A stretch of 64,000 bases of DNA from an uncultured Muribaculaceae bacterium (lineage in GTDB: Bacteria > Bacteroidota > Bacteroidia > Bacteroidales > Muribaculaceae). Positions 62,402 to 64,000 of this stretch are shown here, one piece after another (the first letter of the stretch is position 1; each line of letters begins with the position of its first letter). Position numbers and translations under genes: made by a program. Where the stretch lies: NCBI GenBank assembly GCA_910579035.1, contig CAJTSR010000010.1, positions 1 to 64,000 of the forward strand, in the 5' to 3' direction. The notes under the pieces are model-generated. The model was not told the DNA's origin. It worked only from the letters and a program-made list of their open reading frames with translations, and searched no databases.

Positions 62402-62833
62402 ATGACAAGCATTTCAACCCTTACCGAGCGTAGAATCGACGATTTCTGCCTCGACCTCCGTGACTATGTAGCCCTCGTATTCGACGGTGACCCCGAAGAA
62501 GTATCTCTCAACTGGAACTGCGTAGGCGCAACCCTCAGCTACCGCGACGACACCCACAACATCTTCATCCGCTTGTGGGAACGCTCCGAAGGCCACCTCA
62601 ACCTCCCCGACATGACAATGATTGTCGAGACCGTTGTCTTCGACCGCAAACTCGGCACACGCCCCAATCACGAGTTCGCCGACCGACTCCGTAAAGAGAT
62701 GAACGCCTTCTCCAAATGGCTCATCCTGACTGCACGCATCTGCGGCTTCAAGTATGAAGCCGACCCCAACATGCCGCCCATCCCCGATGAAAACGTCCCG
62801 CGTTGTACCATCGCCTGCCTCCCCCTGAAATAG
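62402..62833 (+). CDS. Unknown small protein, second of a paralogous pair
   Basis: 143 residues from ATG 62402 (MTSISTLTERRIDDF); a start at 62360 in the same frame would overlap the previous gene. Paralogous to it (LNWNCVGAT, HNIFIRLWERSEGHL, LPDMTMIVE). The C-terminal region is longer with a helical segment (EMNAFSKWLILTARICGF). Followed by a strong terminator that closes the operon. Function unknown; the pair may act as a heterodimer. Confidence 0.75.
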   Translation: MTSISTLTERRIDDFCLDLRDYVALVFDGDPEEVSLNWNCVGATLSYRDDTHNIFIRLWERSEGHLNLPDMTMIVETVVFDRKLGTRPNHEFADRLRKEMNAFSKWLILTARICGFKYEADPNMPPIPDENVPRCTIACLPLK

Positions 62834-62852
62834 TTCCCACCAATCCCACCCA

Positions 62853-62889
62853 CGCCACCCCGACGAGCCCCCTCGCCGGGGTGGCGTTT
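62853..62889 (+). terminator. Strong terminator at the end of the mob operon
   Basis: CGCCACCCCG (62853-62862) pairs with CGGGGTGGCG (62877-62886) followed by TTT. It marks the end of the recognisable second element. Confidence 0.85.
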
Positions 62890-63428
62890 GTCATATTATT
62901 TGGCCTTTTTTATTTGGCTTTTAACTCTACAAATATTGGTGTTATCTGATGTTGATTTGCAAATAGTTGATTTATTGCACATTACGGTAAGGCAATTTTC
63001 TGTCTTTTTTTATTCAATCACAAAAATCTATTTTCGCACCGCGAAGCACCGCGCGGAAGAATCGCTCTTTTCGGGGGTAGTAGGTTCACTTTAACCGCTA
63101 CGAATTCCGAGAAGACTATTCTTCCAAGTGAAGGGTACTTCTCTAAGACGGCTGACCGATTCACGGAGGCTGCACCTCTCTACTGAGAGTTTACATAGAT
63201 TCCTAATCTGGGATTCAACTCACGAGTATGTTATTTCATCTCTCATTTTCAACCTTGTTTTGCATAGCGGAGAATGGTCACAAATGCTTCAAGATGTAAT
63301 CTCTGCAATTCTTCAATTATATGGTTATGTGATGCCAAGTTAGTACATAATAACAATAGCCGCAATAATTCGGCAATAGAAGAAGTGTTTTTATGGCATG
63401 AAATTGTGGACATATCAAATAAATTTAG
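62890..63428. other. Gene-free stretch with short repeats
   Basis: No coding region could be supported here. It contains two GCACCGCG repeats 10 bases apart (63036 and 63046), a small hairpin CTCTC-TACT-GAGAG near 63175-63188, and otherwise AT-rich sequence. The right end of the second element probably lies in it, but no matching attachment repeat was found. Confidence 0.4.
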
Positions 63429-63436
63429 TAACTTTG
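63429..63436 (+). promoter_or_regulatory. -7 promoter element of the XRE gene
   Basis: TAACTTTG, an exact TAnnTTTG match 29 bases before the ATG. A TTG at 63404-63406 lies 22 bases upstream. Confidence 0.5.
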
Positions 63437-63465
63437 CGTTTGACATTAAGAGATTAAAATTTGAT

Positions 63466-63693
63466 ATGGAGAAGATAAATCGCATAAAGGCTGTTCTCGC
63501 CGAGGAAGGGAAGACAGGTAAATGGCTTGCCGAGCAAGTGGGTCGCGACCCGGTGACAGTATCAAAATGGTGCACCAACTCATCGCAACCTGATTTGCCC
63601 ACTCTGCGGCGCATTGCTGATGTCCTTAATATAGATATTGCCCGTCTTCTAAACCGTACATTTCAATCTTCACAACCACAAGACCAATTTTAG
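63466..63693 (+). CDS. XRE-family helix-turn-helix regulator
   Basis: 75 residues from ATG 63466 (MEKINRIKAVLAEEGK); the longer frame from 63274 is not supported by protein character and contains the promoter. A single lambda-repressor-like HTH: KTGKWLAEQVGRDPVTVSKW and PTLRRIADVLNIDIARLL. It is directly upstream of a longer gene, and in Bacteroidales this arrangement is common for restriction-modification controllers. The target is unknown. Confidence 0.85.
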   Translation: MEKINRIKAVLAEEGKTGKWLAEQVGRDPVTVSKWCTNSSQPDLPTLRRIADVLNIDIARLLNRTFQSSQPQDQF

Positions 63694-63695
63694 CA

Positions 63696-64000
63696 ATGGC
63701 AACTATTGACCATTTATTAGATAGAATTCCCAACCCCGAACTTCGCTTCAAGCTGCAATCGGAAATCGCCCGGTTGCAGAACGACAAGCGCTTTGGACTT
63801 ATCTTTGAGGAGCATTTCCCCGATGCCACTCTCCTCTATGAAGTGGAGGTGCGCCGAGGGCAGAAGGTCACGCTCAAAGATGAACCTCTGAAGGAAAAGT
63901 TTGAGGTTGTTAATCTGTGTAATGGAATTGCTGAATGTGTGTCGCTCGATGAACCTGAACACACAGAGAATATAGCCGTAGATGAATTGGTTTCGTACTC
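63696..64000 (+). CDS. Start of a large protein, possibly a DNA methyltransferase (partial)
   Basis: Only the first 101 residues are in the window. MATIDHLLDRIPNPELRFKL, then EIARLQNDKRFGLIFEEHFP near residue 22, and a KVTLKDEPLKEKFEVV segment. This N-terminus resembles that of large Bacteroidetes site-specific DNA methyltransferases paired with an XRE regulator. No methyltransferase motif (such as DPPY) is within the visible part, so the family is unproven. The gap to the XRE gene is only 2 bases. Confidence 0.5.
   Translation, partial: MATIDHLLDRIPNPELRFKLQSEIARLQNDKRFGLIFEEHFPDATLLYEVEVRRGQKVTLKDEPLKEKFEVVNLCNGIAECVSLDEPEHTENIAVDELVSY

Noticed and set aside
63274..63465. N-terminal extension of the XRE regulator by 64 codons
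   Set aside because: The extension is unlike protein, includes the -7 promoter element, and the HTH family starts at 63466.
1..64000. CRISPR arrays, insertion sequences, rRNA or complete tRNA genes
   Set aside because: No repeat-spacer pattern, transposase frame, rRNA segment or TTCRANNC-containing cloverleaf was seen on reading both strands by eye; a dedicated search could still find a missed tRNA.

Overview
The window looks like the chromosome of a gut Bacteroidales bacterium, probably of the Muribaculaceae type. This is inferred from protein style (SPOR, META, DUF362, DUF1599 and DoxX/MauE-type proteins, a TonB receptor, EtfBA plus acyl-CoA dehydrogenase), from the Bacteroidetes promoter signature TTTG-N19-21-TAnnTTTG in front of many genes, and from the near absence of Shine-Dalgarno sequences. 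No rRNA or complete tRNA gene was recognised.

Layout. (1) 1-2575 is the right end of an integrated element: a partial RecA-like ATPase, a DUF3853 protein and a tyrosine integrase on the minus strand. It ends at a sequence resembling the 3' end of tmRNA, followed by a plus-strand terminator. (2) 2618-7057 is a minus-strand operon of five mostly unrecognised genes with its own consensus promoter. It encodes a protein with two integrase-like SAM core-binding units but no catalytic domain, an acidic unknown, a stand-alone FtsZ C-terminal domain without the GTPase half, and two paralogous unknowns. This is the best candidate for an undescribed system. (3) 7383-11166 is a methionine operon (metY-metX-hom) preceded by a consensus promoter, a Met-rich leader peptide and a terminator/antiterminator pair, which together form a ribosome-mediated attenuator. 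(4) 11208-53772 is ordinary core genome: ptb-buk, an acyl-CoA ligase with bioB-rlmB-radA, rlmH, a TonB receptor, folE, tpiA, gyrA, etfB-etfA-acyl-CoA dehydrogenase, purL, rluA-fmt, rarA, miaA-pepT, yhcH-tdk, bioA-bioF, a nuclease and mnmE. (5) 53773-62890 is a second element, a mobilizable one: a four-helix-turn-helix regulator, a tyrosine integrase, a membrane protein, an excisionase-like protein, a DUF3987 primase/helicase-like protein, MobC-like and MobA-like proteins, a membrane protein, and two paralogous small proteins of unknown function closed by a strong terminator. Its integrase and excisionase-like genes share an identical promoter layout with four 11-bp phased repeats. (6) 63466-64000 begins what may be a restriction-modification or related locus: an XRE regulator followed by the start of a larger protein.

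How the parts work together. The met operon turns homoserine into homocysteine by O-acylation and direct sulfhydrylation and is tuned by methionine-dependent translation of the leader. Biotin genes are split between bioB (15 kb) and bioAF (49 kb). Ptb-Buk, the acyl-CoA ligase and Etf/acyl-CoA dehydrogenase suggest short- or branched-chain acyl-CoA metabolism. The two integrated elements bring the unknown cargo. The five-gene operon shares a promoter-leader sequence with the first element's DUF3853 gene, which suggests a common mobile origin.
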